A stretch of 19,118 nt of DNA from JAKLKS01 sp964370855 (GTDB taxonomy: Bacteria; Planctomycetota; JAJSAM01; JAKLKS01). Shown here piece after piece: positions 1-10,080 of this stretch. Both the position numbers and the translations under genes were made by a program. The stretch's first letter is position 1. Each line of letters starts with the position of its first letter. Where the stretch lies: NCBI GenBank assembly GCA_964370855.1, contig CAYJMF010000092.1, forward strand, positions 1 to 19,118. Direction: 5' to 3'. The notes under the pieces are model-generated. The model saw only the letters and a list, made by a program, of their open reading frames with translations, was not told the origin of the DNA and searched no databases.

Positions 1-29
1 GAGGCGTCCCCTCCGTTCGGGGACGCCTC
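1..29 (-). terminator. Hairpin, possible terminator of the pilus ATPase operon
   Basis: Positions 1-11 and 19-29 form a perfect 11-bp stem around a 7-base loop (12-18), 84 bases past the last stop codon of the minus-strand operon. On the minus strand the bases that would form the T-tract lie outside the window. On the plus strand only a weak TTCCTC follows. The same hairpin recurs inside the repeat at 10121-10148, so it may be part of a mobile repeat rather than a dedicated terminator. Confidence 0.35.
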
Positions 30-72
30 TTCCTCAGCCGGGACCCGCGCGCCGGAAGACGCGCAACGCCCG
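1..72 (-). repeat. Dispersed intergenic repeat, module B, copy 1
   Basis: Read on the minus strand, this stretch closely matches 10081-10148 on the plus strand. Both begin CGGGCGTTGCGCGTCTT, continue through a GGCGCGCGGG block and CCCGG, and end in a hairpin closed by GAGGCG and CGCCTC. Differences are scattered single bases plus a few inserted bases before the hairpin. A more diverged copy lacking the hairpin is at 12951-12981. The element lies just after the pilus ATPase operon and may continue beyond the window. The match is seen directly by eye. Calling it a family is inference from three copies. Confidence 0.7.
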
Positions 73-112
73 GGGGGAATCCGTACGAGAAAGGAGCCCC
101 CCCCCTCCCGCC

Positions 113-1822
<1,710 letters not shown>

Positions 1823-1825
1823 GGG

Positions 1826-2971
1826 CTACTTCTTCCCCGCCGCCGCCGGGTCCCCGTTGGCGGCCTTGAGGGCCGCGATCTTCTCCCGGAGCTCCTTGGG
1901 GTTCTGGGCCTTCTCGATGGCGTCCCCCTCGGCGACCTTCCCGTCCCGGTACAGCTTGAACAGGTGCTCGTCGAGGAGGAACATCCCGATGTTGCCCGAG
2001 GTCTGGATGGTGGACGTGATCTTGAAGGTCTCGTTCTTGCGGATGTGGTTCTCCACGGCGGGGGTCATGATCATGACCTCGAAGGCGGCCAGCTGGCCGC
2101 TCCGGTCCTTGCGCGGCATCAGCACCTGGCTGATGACGCAGATGATGGACACCGAGAGCTGGGTGCGGATCTGCTCCTGCTGGTCCGCGGGGAACTGGTC
2201 GATGATGCGATCCACGGTGCGGGCCGACCCCGTCGTGTGCAGGGTGGCGAGCACGAGGTGGCCGGTCTCGGCGGCGGTCACCGCCGTCTTGATGGTGTCG
2301 AGGTCGCGCATCTCGCCGAGGAGGATGACGTCGGGGTCCATGCGCAGCACGCGCCGCGTCGCCTCGCCGAAGGTGCCCACGTCCACCCCGATCTCGCGCT
2401 GGGTGACCACGGACTTCTTGTGGGGGTGGTAGTACTCGATGGGGTCCTCGATGGTGACGATGTGGAAGTCCATGTTGGTGTTGATGTAGTCCAGCATGGT
2501 GGCCAGGGTCGTCGTCTTGCCGGAGCCCGTGGGCCCCGTCACGAGGATGAGGCCGCGGGGGCGGTGGAGTAGCTGCCGCACCGTGTCCGGGAGGCCGATC
2601 TGCTCGAAGGTGAGGATGCGCGAGGGCAGGAGCCGGAGCACGATGCCCACGTGGCCCCGCTCCCGGAAGACGGACACGCGGTAGCGCCCCTTGTCCCCGT
2701 GGGCCATGCCGAAGTCGGTGCCCCCCTTCTCCTTGAACTCGAGCTGGTTCCGCTGCGGGGTGATCACCTTCATCATCTCGTCGGTGTCCGCCGGGGTGAG
2801 GGCGGGGCCGTCCATGACGCCCATGCGGGCGTTGACGCGCAGCGTCGGGGGCCGCCCCACGCGGATGTGCAGGTCCGAGCCCTGCACGTCGACGACCTTG
2901 TCCATCAGCTTGTGGATGTCGTACACGCCCACGGTCGCGTCTCCTGTCGTGCCCCCGTCGACGGGGCTCAT
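1826..2971 (-). CDS. pilT: Type IV pilus retraction ATPase PilT
   Basis: This 381-residue PilT/PilU-type ATPase should depolymerise pilin to retract type IV pili, powering twitching and DNA uptake. It lacks the MshEN domain and the zinc CxxC pairs of the flanking PilB-like proteins, as expected for PilT. Motifs are Walker A GPTGSGKT (146-153), Asp box TIEDPIEY (173-180), Walker B ILLGEMRD (216-223) and His box TGHLVLATLHTT (236-247). The C-terminal AVENHIRKNET...IQTS segment (305-325) corresponds to the PilT AIRNLIRE signature. The frame stays open for about 208 codons upstream, but that part is the shadow of the neighbouring gene. The ATG at 2971 overlaps the upstream TGA as ATGA, so translation is coupled. 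PilT versus PilU cannot be separated here. Confidence 0.95.
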   Translation of the reverse strand: MSPVDGGTTGDATVGVYDIHKLMDKVVDVQGSDLHIRVGRPPTLRVNARMGVMDGPALTPADTDEMMKVITPQRNQLEFKEKGGTDFGMAHGDKGRYRVSVFRERGHVGIVLRLLPSRILTFEQIGLPDTVRQLLHRPRGLILVTGPTGSGKTTTLATMLDYINTNMDFHIVTIEDPIEYYHPHKKSVVTQREIGVDVGTFGEATRRVLRMDPDVILLGEMRDLDTIKTAVTAAETGHLVLATLHTTGSARTVDRIIDQFPADQQEQIRTQLSVSIICVISQVLMPRKDRSGQLAAFEVMIMTPAVENHIRKNETFKITSTIQTSGNIGMFLLDEHLFKLYRDGKVAEGDAIEKAQNPKELREKIAALKAANGDPAAAGKK

Positions 2972-4641
2972 GCCTCGGGTCTGGAACCCTCCGCCGTCGC
3001 GGCGAGGACCTCGTCGATGGTGGTGATGCCGGCCAGGACCTTCCTGACGCCGTCCTCCTGCAGGGAGACGAGGCCGCCGGACAGCCGGGCCTGCTCCCGG
3101 AGCTTCAGCGTGCCGGCGCCCTTGAAGCAGAGCTCCCGCATGCGGTTCTCCATCTCGAAGAGCTCGAAGAGGCCGACGCGGCCCCTGTAGCCGACCCCGC
3201 GGCAGTCGTCGCACCCGCCGGGGCCGTAGACGACGTATCCCTCGATCATGGCCGGCGTGAGGCCCACGGCCCGCATCTCCGTGGGGGTCGGCTCCTTCGG
3301 GACGCGGCACTTCGGGCAGAGCTTCCGGACGAGGCGCTGCGCCATGACGGCCATGACCGCCGTGGACACGAGGAAGGGCTTCACCCCCATGTCCACGAGG
3401 CGGGTGAGGGCCGAGGGGGCGTCGTTGGTGTGGAGGGTGGAGAACACGAGGTGGCCGGTCAGGGAGGCCTGGATGGCGATCTCGGCGGTCTCCACGTCGC
3501 GGATCTCGCCCACCAGGATGATGTTGGGGGCCTGGCGCAGCATGGATCGCAGGATGCGGGCGAAGGTGAGGCCGATGGGGGCGCGCACCTGGCACTGGTT
3601 GATGCCCGAGAGGTAGTACTCGACGGGATCCTCGGCGGTGAGGATCTTGACGTCGGGGCGGTTGAGCTCCTTCAGGGCCGCGTACAGGGACGTCGTCTTC
3701 CCCGATCCCGTGGGGCCCGTGACGAGGAACAGCCCGTTGGGCCGCTTGATGAGGCGGTTGAACCTCTGGTGGTCCTCGCCGTCGAAGCCGAGCTCCTTGA
3801 GGCCCACGAGCCCGCGCTCCTTGTCCAGGATGCGCATGACGATGGACTCGCCGTGGTAGGCGGGCATGACCGACGTGCGGAGGTCGATCTCGCGGCGGTC
3901 CACCTCGAGGACGATGCGGCCGTCCTGGGGCTTGCGCTTCTCGGCGATGTCCATGCGCGCCATGAGCTTGATGCGGGAGGTCAGCGGCCCCTGCAGCTCC
4001 TTGGGGGGGCCGTCCACCTCCTGGCAGTAGCCGTCGATGCGGTACCGCACGCGGACGCGGGTCGCGAAGGGCTCGATGTGGATGTCCGAGGCGCGGCTGC
4101 GGAGCGCGTCGGCGATGATGGCCTCGACGAGGCGGACGACGGGCCCCTCCTCCCCGTCGAGGTCCCCCCCCGCGGGGGCGGCCTCGGCGGCGGGGCGGGC
4201 GTCCCCGATGCCGTAGAAGTCGAAGAGGGCCTTCTTCAGCCCCGCCGGCGTCGTGAGCACCGCCGACGCCTCGATGCCGGCCCGGAACCGCAGCGCGTCC
4301 AGGGCCGCGAGCTGGAGGGGGTCGTCCATGGCCACCAGCAGCGCCCCGGCCTTGCGGGCCACGGGCACGACCCGGAGCTCCTGTACGAGATCCACGGGGA
4401 TGGAGTCGAGGATCTCCCGGGAGGGGGGCGTCTTGACGGTCTCCAGGTTGACGAAGGGCAGGGAGTTCTGCTTGCAGAGGGCCCGGGCGACCTTCTCGGC
4501 GTCGGTGAAGCCGAGGGAGATCAGGGCCTCCCCGACGCGGACCTTCTTCTTCAGGCCGAGCTGGAGCGCACGCTGTACCTGCTCGGGGGTCACCCCCCCC
4601 GCCTCGACGAGCAGTTCTCCGAGGAGCTTCCGTCCAGCCAT
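2968..4641 (-). CDS. PilB/GspE-family pilus assembly ATPase (second paralogue, first gene of operon)
   Basis: This 557-residue assembly ATPase has the same layout as its partner at 113-1822. An N-terminal MshEN domain (about 1-145) precedes Walker A GPTGSGKT (309-316), Asp box AEDPVEYY (336-343), Walker B ILVGEIRD (375-382), His box GHLVFSTLHT (396-405) and zinc CxxC pairs (442-445, 477-480). The residues before Walker B read RQAPNI, where many PilB/GspE proteins have RQDPD. I chose ATG 4641 over the upstream TTG at 4743 because that TTG lies inside the -35 box of a strong promoter and no other start codon lies between. A GGAGG sits only 3 bases before the ATG. The gene ends in an ATGA overlap with pilT. 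It is clearly diverged from the first paralogue, so it may serve a different pilus or secretion machine. Confidence 0.94.
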   Translation of the reverse strand: MAGRKLLGELLVEAGGVTPEQVQRALQLGLKKKVRVGEALISLGFTDAEKVARALCKQNSLPFVNLETVKTPPSREILDSIPVDLVQELRVVPVARKAGALLVAMDDPLQLAALDALRFRAGIEASAVLTTPAGLKKALFDFYGIGDARPAAEAAPAGGDLDGEEGPVVRLVEAIIADALRSRASDIHIEPFATRVRVRYRIDGYCQEVDGPPKELQGPLTSRIKLMARMDIAEKRKPQDGRIVLEVDRREIDLRTSVMPAYHGESIVMRILDKERGLVGLKELGFDGEDHQRFNRLIKRPNGLFLVTGPTGSGKTTSLYAALKELNRPDVKILTAEDPVEYYLSGINQCQVRAPIGLTFARILRSMLRQAPNIILVGEIRDVETAEIAIQASLTGHLVFSTLHTNDAPSALTRLVDMGVKPFLVSTAVMAVMAQRLVRKLCPKCRVPKEPTPTEMRAVGLTPAMIEGYVVYGPGGCDDCRGVGYRGRVGLFELFEMENRMRELCFKGAGTLKLREQARLSGGLVSLQEDGVRKVLAGITTIDEVLAATAEGSRPEA

Positions 4642-4714
4642 GGGCCTCCGACCAGGTTCCAGAACCGGTCCGCCCCCGGCGCGACGGATTCGCGCGCCCG
4701 CTTTCCCGGGGCGG

Positions 4715-4743
4715 AACCTAGGGCCGGGGGCGGGGGGAGTCAA
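4715..4743 (-). promoter_or_regulatory. Sigma70-type promoter of the pilus ATPase operon
   Basis: On the minus strand TTGACT (4738-4743) and TAGGTT (4715-4720) are separated by exactly 17 bases. This predicts a transcript start near 4708 and a leader of about 67 bases before ATG 4641. It is one of the two best promoter matches in the window, and it also decides the start of the downstream gene. Confidence 0.75.
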
Positions 4744-4820
4744 GTATAGGGCGGGCGGGGGCGAGCGCCGCGGGGTTACGGCGCGCGCCGATTTCCTCCC
4801 CGGCCCCCCGGCGCCCGCCC

Positions 4821-4826
4821 TACCAT
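4821..4826 (+). promoter_or_regulatory. Candidate -10 element for a leaderless transcript
   Basis: TACCAT ends seven bases before the A of ATG 4833, so the expected transcript start is that A itself. No Shine-Dalgarno sequence precedes the ATG, which fits a leaderless mRNA. There is no convincing -35 box. The same TACCAT hexamer is the -10 candidate of the kinase gene. Confidence 0.4.
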
Positions 4827-4832
4827 CCCCTC

Positions 4833-5579
4833 ATGGGTGTCCGGAGGACGGGAACGACGGGCCTGGGCGGGGCGGCGGCGCCCCTTGCCGCCGCCGCACT
4901 GCTGCTCCCCCTCCTCGCCGGCTGCTGCGGGCTCACCCGCGCCTCCGACTCCCCCGTCGGGAACCGCGACACCCCCGAGGCGGCCTTCGCCTACATCCGG
5001 GAGGCCTTCCGGTCGGACCTCACGGGCGACCAGTACGATTCCTTCCACAACGACTTCAGGGAGGCCAACGGCCTCTCCAGGGCGAAGTACGGCCTCGCCA
5101 GATCCCTTCGGCCGGGGCTCTTCGAGGACGCCGCGGCCCTCCTCGGCCGGGCGGAGATCGAGGCCGTCACGCCGGGCGCCGGCCTCCACCCCACCTCCGG
5201 GGGTCCGCTCCCCTGGGCGGAGGTGGTCCTCGCGCTCCCCGGGGGCGGGCGGGGGACCTTCGTCCTCGTGGACGAACCGGTCCTCCTCGTCGTCACCGAC
5301 GACGGGGGGCTCGGGCTCCCCTCCCCCATCGTCCACCGCACCATGGACCGCGAGATCCGGATCGAGGACGGGAGGCTCGTCATCGCCCTCGATCGCCGCC
5401 TGCCGGTGCCCCCCGCCGACGGCTCCCGCGTGCGGCGCATCGAGATCCACCACGACTGGCTGCTCTACGGGATCCGCTCCGTGGAGGGCCTGGACCGGCT
5501 GCTCGAGCAGGTCCGCTCCACTGCGGAGGAGGCGGGCGCGGAGGAGACGGGCGGCGAAGGCGAAGGAGAACACCCTTGA
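4833..5579 (+). CDS. Putative lipoprotein of unknown function, overlapping ppdK
   Basis: This is a 248-residue protein I do not recognise. The N-terminus is a clear lipoprotein signal: basic residues (R4, R5), a hydrophobic stretch (about 11-28) and the lipobox LAGC at 28-31, followed by a second Cys at 32. The mature part begins with a helical segment containing DTPEAAFAYIREAF, continues into a beta-rich half with FVLVDEPVLLVVTDD, and ends in an acidic Glu/Gly-rich tail. The size and shape loosely recall small NTF2-like periplasmic lipoproteins, but no signature proves this. The stop codon overlaps the ppdK TTG start (TTGA), and the ppdK ribosome site lies inside this gene's last codons. The two are therefore surely co-transcribed and probably translationally coupled. 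Why a lipoprotein should be tied to a cytosolic dikinase is not evident. Confidence 0.8.
   Translation: MGVRRTGTTGLGGAAAPLAAAALLLPLLAGCCGLTRASDSPVGNRDTPEAAFAYIREAFRSDLTGDQYDSFHNDFREANGLSRAKYGLARSLRPGLFEDAAALLGRAEIEAVTPGAGLHPTSGGPLPWAEVVLALPGGGRGTFVLVDEPVLLVVTDDGGLGLPSPIVHRTMDREIRIEDGRLVIALDRRLPVPPADGSRVRRIEIHHDWLLYGIRSVEGLDRLLEQVRSTAEEAGAEETGGEGEGEHP
5563..5568 (+). promoter_or_regulatory. Ribosome binding site that fixes the TTG start of ppdK
   Basis: AAGGAG lies 7 bases before TTG 5576. The alternative in-frame GTG at 5642 has no comparable site and would cut into the conserved YSFGGG start of the protein. This supports the TTG. Confidence 0.7.
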
Positions 5580-8287
5580 GGAAGTCGAGCGGAACGGCGC
5601 GGAAGGCCCGGCCGGCGGGCACGGCGCGCACGGCGAAGCGCGTGTACTCCTTCGGCGGCGGCGCCGCCGAGGGGCGGGGCGACGCCAAGGCCCTCCTCGG
5701 GGGGAAGGGGGCGGGGCTCGCGGAGATGTCCCGCCTCGGCCTCCCCGTCCCCCCGGGGTTCACCATCGCCACGACGGTCTGCGCCGACTGGTGGGCCCGC
5801 GGCGGGAAGGCGCCGCCGGGCCTCTGGGCGGAGGCGGAGAAGGCCCTCGCCCGGGTCGAGAGGCTCCGCGGGCAGACCTTCGGCCGCGGCCCGCGGCCGC
5901 TCCTCGTCTCCGTCCGATCCGGGGCCGCCGTCTCCATGCCCGGCATGATGGAGACGGTCCTCAACGTGGGGCTCACGCGGGAGACGATCCCCGCCCTCGT
6001 GGCCGTGACGGGCAACGAGCGCATGGTCCAGGACTCCCACCGCCGCCTCGTCCACATGTTCGGGAAGGTCGTCCGCGAGATCCACGACGACCTCTACGAG
6101 GAGGCCCTCCACGACATCAAGAGGCGGCGCGGCGCGCGCCTCGACACGGAGCTCTCGGCGGCGGATCTCGGCGAGCTGGCGGAGACCTACCGCGGGATCT
6201 TCAGGGACGAGACCGGGGACGACTTCCCCGACGACGCCCTCGACCAGATGCGCCAGGCCGTGGAGGCGGTGTTCCGCTCCTGGGAGTGCGACAAGGCGCG
6301 CAAGTACCGCCGCATCCAGCGCATCGAGGGGCTCCTCGGGACCGGGGTGAACGTCCAGTCCATGGTCTTCGGCAACCGCGGCCCCAACTCCGGCACCGGC
6401 GTCTGCTTCACCCGCGACCCCAGCACCGGCGAGAACGTCTTCTTCGGGGAGTTCCTCATCGACGCCCAGGGGGAGGACGTGGTGGCCGGCATCCGCACGC
6501 CGGAGCCCATCGCCGGGATGGGCGAGCACCTCCCCGCGGCCTACGGGGAGCTCCTCCACGCGAAGGATCTCCTGGAGCGCCACTACGGCGACGTGCAGGA
6601 CATCGAGTTCACCGTAGAGGACGGGAGCCTCTTCGTCCTCCAGACGCGCACGGGCAAGCGCACGGCGCGGGCGGCGCTGCGCATCGCCGTGGACCTCGTG
6701 AGGGAGAAGCGGATCACCCCCGAGACGGCGGTCATGCGCGTGGACCCCCACGCCCTCGACCAGCTCCTCCACCCGACCTTCGACGAGAAGCGGGCGGCGG
6801 AGGTCGTGGCTCGGGGGCTCGGGGCCTCCCCCGGCGCCGCCGTGGGCCGCGCCGTGTTCACGGCGGAGGACGCCGAGGCGTGGAACGCCCGGGGCGAGAG
6901 CGTGATCCTCGTCCGCGCGGAGACGAGCCCCGAGGACGTGGGGGGGATGCACGCCGCCGCCGGGATCCTCACCTCCCGCGGGGGCCTCACGAGCCACGCC
7001 GCCGTCGTGGCCCGGGGCTGGGGGAAGTGCTGCGTCGTCGGCTGCGGCTCCCTCGTCATCGACGCCCGGGCGAAGCGCTTCTCCGCCGGCGCCGCCACCG
7101 TCGTGGAGGGGGACTGGATCTCGCTGGACGGCTCCGAGGGGCGGGTGATGCTCGGCCAGGTGCCCACGGTGCGCCCCACCCTGGGGGAGGACTTCGCCAC
7201 CCTCATGAAGTGGGCCGACCGCTTCCGCGGCCTCGGCGTCCGCACCAACGCCGACACCCCCGAGGACGCCCGGGTCGCGCGGGAGTTCGGGGCCCAGGGC
7301 ATCGGGCTCTGCCGGACGGAGCACATGTTCTTCGCCACGCCGGAGCGCATCCGGGCCGTGCGGGAGATGATCCTCGCCGCCTCCCCCGAGGGCCGGGCCC
7401 GCGCCCTGGAGAAGCTGCTCCCCATCCAGCGGGGGGATTTCGAGGGGATCTTCGCGGCCATGGACGGGCTCCCCGTCACGGTGCGGCTCCTCGACCCGCC
7501 TCTGCACGAGTTCGTCCCCCACGAGGAGGAGCAGCAGCGGGAGATGGCCCTGGAGATGGGGGTGTCGCCCGCGGAGGTCCAGAGGCGCGTCCGCGCCCTC
7601 CACGAGTCCAACCCCATGCTCGGCCACCGGGGCTGCCGGCTCGGCATCACCTACCCCGAGATCTACGACATGCAGGTGCGCGCCATCGCCGAGGCGGCGC
7701 TCGCCTGCGCGGGGCGCGGCGTGAAGGTGCTCCCGGAGATCATGATCCCGCTCGTGGGCTTCGCCTCGGAGCTGGCCTTCCTGCGGGCCCGGGCCGAGGC
7801 CGTGATCGCGGAAGCCGTGAAGGGCTCGCGGCGCCGCATCGCCTTCCGCATCGGCACCATGATCGAGGTGCCCCGCGCCGCGGTCACCGCCGGGCGCATC
7901 GCCGAGCACGCCGAGTTCTTCTCCTTCGGCACCAACGATCTCACGCAGATGACCTGCGGGATCTCCCGCGACGACATGGCCTCCTTCGTCCCCGAGTACA
8001 TCGAGAAGAAGCTCATCCCGCGGGACCCCTTCCAGGTGCTGGACCGCGACGGCGTCGGCGAACTGGTCCGCTGGGCCGTGGCCGCCGGGCGGAAGGCCCG
8101 CAAGGGCCTCAAGATCGGCATCTGCGGGGAGCACGGCGGGGATCCCGAGTCCGTGGCCTTCTGCCACGAGGCGGGCCTCGACTACGTCTCCTGCAGCCCC
8201 TTCCGCGTGCCCATCGCCCGCCTCGCCGCGGCCCAGGCGGCGGTGCGGGGGCGGAAGCGGCCCCGGGCCCCCCGCCGCCCCGCCTAG
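5576..8287 (+). CDS. ppdK: Pyruvate, phosphate dikinase
   Basis: This 903-residue cytosolic enzyme interconverts pyruvate + ATP + phosphate and phosphoenolpyruvate + AMP + pyrophosphate, linking glycolysis and gluconeogenesis. The order of domains is complete. The N-terminal ATP-grasp domain starts at YSFGGG...GGKGAGLAEM. The swivelling phosphohistidine domain carries GGLTSHAAVVARGWGK, with catalytic His474 and the neighbouring Thr472 that is the usual regulatory phosphorylation site. The TIM barrel has GIGLCRTEHMFF and ends with KIGICGEHGGDP, carrying catalytic Cys850. The length is slightly above the usual 870-880 residues because of a basic N-terminal extension of about 20 residues. Translation starts at TTG overlapping the lipoprotein stop. 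The frame is open far upstream, but that is GC-driven shadow. No gene for the PPDK regulatory kinase/phosphatase lies in the window. The gene ends on a CTAG shared with the convergent moxR. Confidence 0.97.
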   Translation: MRKSSGTARKARPAGTARTAKRVYSFGGGAAEGRGDAKALLGGKGAGLAEMSRLGLPVPPGFTIATTVCADWWARGGKAPPGLWAEAEKALARVERLRGQTFGRGPRPLLVSVRSGAAVSMPGMMETVLNVGLTRETIPALVAVTGNERMVQDSHRRLVHMFGKVVREIHDDLYEEALHDIKRRRGARLDTELSAADLGELAETYRGIFRDETGDDFPDDALDQMRQAVEAVFRSWECDKARKYRRIQRIEGLLGTGVNVQSMVFGNRGPNSGTGVCFTRDPSTGENVFFGEFLIDAQGEDVVAGIRTPEPIAGMGEHLPAAYGELLHAKDLLERHYGDVQDIEFTVEDGSLFVLQTRTGKRTARAALRIAVDLVREKRITPETAVMRVDPHALDQLLHPTFDEKRAAEVVARGLGASPGAAVGRAVFTAEDAEAWNARGESVILVRAETSPEDVGGMHAAAGILTSRGGLTSHAAVVARGWGKCCVVGCGSLVIDARAKRFSAGAATVVEGDWISLDGSEGRVMLGQVPTVRPTLGEDFATLMKWADRFRGLGVRTNADTPEDARVAREFGAQGIGLCRTEHMFFATPERIRAVREMILAASPEGRARALEKLLPIQRGDFEGIFAAMDGLPVTVRLLDPPLHEFVPHEEEQQREMALEMGVSPAEVQRRVRALHESNPMLGHRGCRLGITYPEIYDMQVRAIAEAALACAGRGVKVLPEIMIPLVGFASELAFLRARAEAVIAEAVKGSRRRIAFRIGTMIEVPRAAVTAGRIAEHAEFFSFGTNDLTQMTCGISRDDMASFVPEYIEKKLIPRDPFQVLDRDGVGELVRWAVAAGRKARKGLKIGICGEHGGDPESVAFCHEAGLDYVSCSPFRVPIARLAAAQAAVRGRKRPRAPRRPA

Positions 8288-9243
8288 CGGGGGACCTCCA
8301 CGGCCTCGAGGATCCGCCGCACGACGTCCTCGCGATCGTCGGGCCCCTCCCCCGCCGCGGCGATGCGGCTGACGAGGCGGTGGGCGAGGACGGGGACGGC
8401 CATGCGCTTGGGGTCGTCGGGGACGCAGTAGTCGCGCCCCTCGAGGAGCGCCATGGCCTGCCCCGCGCGGTAGAGCATGGCCGAGGCCCGCGGGCTCGCG
8501 CCGAGGGAGAGGGAGGGGCTCCGGCGGGTCTCCGTCGTGATGCGGAGGATGTAGTCCGCCACGGCGTCCTCCACGCGGACCCGGCGCGCCCGCTCCTGGA
8601 GATCCAGCACCGCCGCGCCGTCGAGCACCGCGGGGAGCCGGTCCAGGGCCCCGGGCTCGTCCTGGCCGTGGAGGATGCGCCGCTCCTCCTCCGGCGCCGG
8701 GTACCCGATGCGCAGGCGCAGGAGGAACCGGTCGAGCTGGGACTCGGGCAGGGGGAAGGTCCCCTCGAACTCGTGGGGGTTCTGGGTGGCGATGACGACG
8801 AAGGGGCGCGGGAGGGCGTGGGTCGTGCCGTCCACGGAGACCTGCCCCTCCCCCATGGACTCGAGGAGGGCCGCCTGGGTGCGCGGCGTCGCCCGGTTGA
8901 TCTCGTCGGCGAGGACCACGTTGGAGAAGACGGGCCCCGGGCGGAACTCGAAGGTGGAGGTCCGGGCGTCGAAGACCGACGCCCCCACGACGTCCGTGGG
9001 CAGGAGGTCCGGGGTGAACTGGATGCGGGCGAAGGTGCCCCCCAGGGTCCGGGCCAGGGCGCGGGCGAGGGTCGTCTTCCCGACGCCGGGAACGTCCTCC
9101 ACGAGGAGGTGGCCCCCGGAGAGGACCCCCACGAGCACCTGCCGGACCGTGGCGGGCTTCCCGACGAAGACCCCCTCGATGGAGGCGCGCACCGCCGCGA
9201 GGCGCGGATCCGGCGTCCCCGGGGAGTTCCTGGCCTCGCTCAC
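8284..9243 (-). CDS. MoxR-family AAA+ ATPase
   Basis: This is a 319-residue MoxR-type AAA+ chaperone-like ATPase. Family members help assemble or activate metalloenzymes and surface proteins, often with a von Willebrand factor A partner. Motifs are Walker A VPGVGKTT (51-58), Walker B VLADEIN (110-116), the MoxR-typical GEGQV...HALPRPFVVIATQNP (131-155) and the arginine-rich ESQLDRFLLRL (168-178). The start is taken as GTG 9243, 11 bases after the yebC stop. A TTG at 9252, 2 bases after that stop, is an equally possible in-frame start, and neither has a clear SD. The frame is open further upstream only as the shadow of yebC. The usual DUF58/BatA-type partners do not follow, because the next gene is convergent ppdK, so the client is unknown. 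Confidence 0.93.
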   Translation of the reverse strand: MSEARNSPGTPDPRLAAVRASIEGVFVGKPATVRQVLVGVLSGGHLLVEDVPGVGKTTLARALARTLGGTFARIQFTPDLLPTDVVGASVFDARTSTFEFRPGPVFSNVVLADEINRATPRTQAALLESMGEGQVSVDGTTHALPRPFVVIATQNPHEFEGTFPLPESQLDRFLLRLRIGYPAPEEERRILHGQDEPGALDRLPAVLDGAAVLDLQERARRVRVEDAVADYILRITTETRRSPSLSLGASPRASAMLYRAGQAMALLEGRDYCVPDDPKRMAVPVLAHRLVSRIAAAGEGPDDREDVVRRILEAVEVPR

Positions 9244-9254
9244 GCCGGCCAAGG

Positions 9255-10013
9255 TTAACCCGCCGCGCGCGCCCTCGCCATCACCTCGTCGGGGATGTCG
9301 GCGTTGTGGACCACGTTCTGGATGTCGTCGTTGTCCTCGAGCTCGTCCACGAGGTTGAGGAGCTTCCGGGCGACCTCCGGGTCCTCCACGGGGACGGTGT
9401 TCTTCGCGTCCCAGGCGATCTCCGAAGAGGAGACGGGGAGGCCGAGCCCCTCCACGGCGGTCCTCAGGGTGGAGAGGGCCTCCGGCGGGCCGAGGACCAC
9501 GAACACCTCCGGCGTCCACTCGAGGTCCGCGGCGCCGGCGTCCATGACCGCCATGAGGATCTCGTCCTCGCTCTTCCCCCCGGGGGTCCCCTCGATGATC
9601 GCCTTCTTCTCGAACTGCCACGCCACGGAGCCGGGCGTCCCGTTGCTCCCCCCCTTGCGGTCGAAGACGTTCTTCACCTCGCCGGCGGTGCGGGCCCGGT
9701 TGTCCGTGAGGCCCGTGGCCATGATGGCGACGCCGCCGGGGCCGTAGCCCTCGTAGGTGACCTCCTCGAAGACCGCGACGCTGCCCTCCCCGGTGCCCTT
9801 CTGGATGGCCCGCTTGATGGCGTCGTTGGTCATGTTCGCCGCCCGCGCCTTCTCGACGGCGTACTTGAGGCGGAGGTTCCCGTCGGGGTCCCCCCCGCCG
9901 GTCTTGGCGGCGACGATGATGAGGCGGGCGACCTTGCTGAAGAGGACCGCGCGCTTGCGGTCCACCGCCGCCTTCTTGTACATGATGTTCGCTGCGTGGG
10001 AGTGGCCCGCCAT
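9255..10013 (-). CDS. yebC: YebC/TACO1-family protein
   Basis: This is a 252-residue cytosolic YebC/TACO1 protein. Family members were first annotated as transcriptional regulators, and more recent work places them at the ribosome relieving stalling at proline-rich stretches. The diagnostic N-terminus MAGHSHAANIMYKKAAVDRKR matches the family pattern MAGHSkwaNI..rKaaqD.kR. LKYAVEKARAANMTNDAIKRAI (51-72) and YEGYGPGGVAIM (89-100) are the other signatures. The ATG at 10013 has a GGAGG 6 bases upstream (10020-10024). The open frame continues to 10361 but runs through the non-coding repeats. It is followed closely by moxR, probably in one transcript. Its promoter is unclear; a CACAAT at 10045-10050 is a weak -10 candidate. 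Confidence 0.95.
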   Translation of the reverse strand: MAGHSHAANIMYKKAAVDRKRAVLFSKVARLIIVAAKTGGGDPDGNLRLKYAVEKARAANMTNDAIKRAIQKGTGEGSVAVFEEVTYEGYGPGGVAIMATGLTDNRARTAGEVKNVFDRKGGSNGTPGSVAWQFEKKAIIEGTPGGKSEDEILMAVMDAGAADLEWTPEVFVVLGPPEALSTLRTAVEGLGLPVSSSEIAWDAKNTVPVEDPEVARKLLNLVDELEDNDDIQNVVHNADIPDEVMARARAAG

Positions 10014-10080
10014 CGTGGACCTCCGGGGGAGGGGAAGAACCTCCATTGTGAGGGAGGGGGGGGCGGGGGGGGAGGATTTG

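Noticed and set aside
2972..3595. A 208-residue N-terminal extension of PilT
   Set aside because: The extension is the shifted shadow of the upstream ATPase, and the ATGA overlap at 2968-2971 gives a normal PilT start.
4642..4743. An upstream TTG start for the second PilB-like gene
   Set aside because: The TTG is part of the -35 box of the promoter and the extra residues are low complexity.
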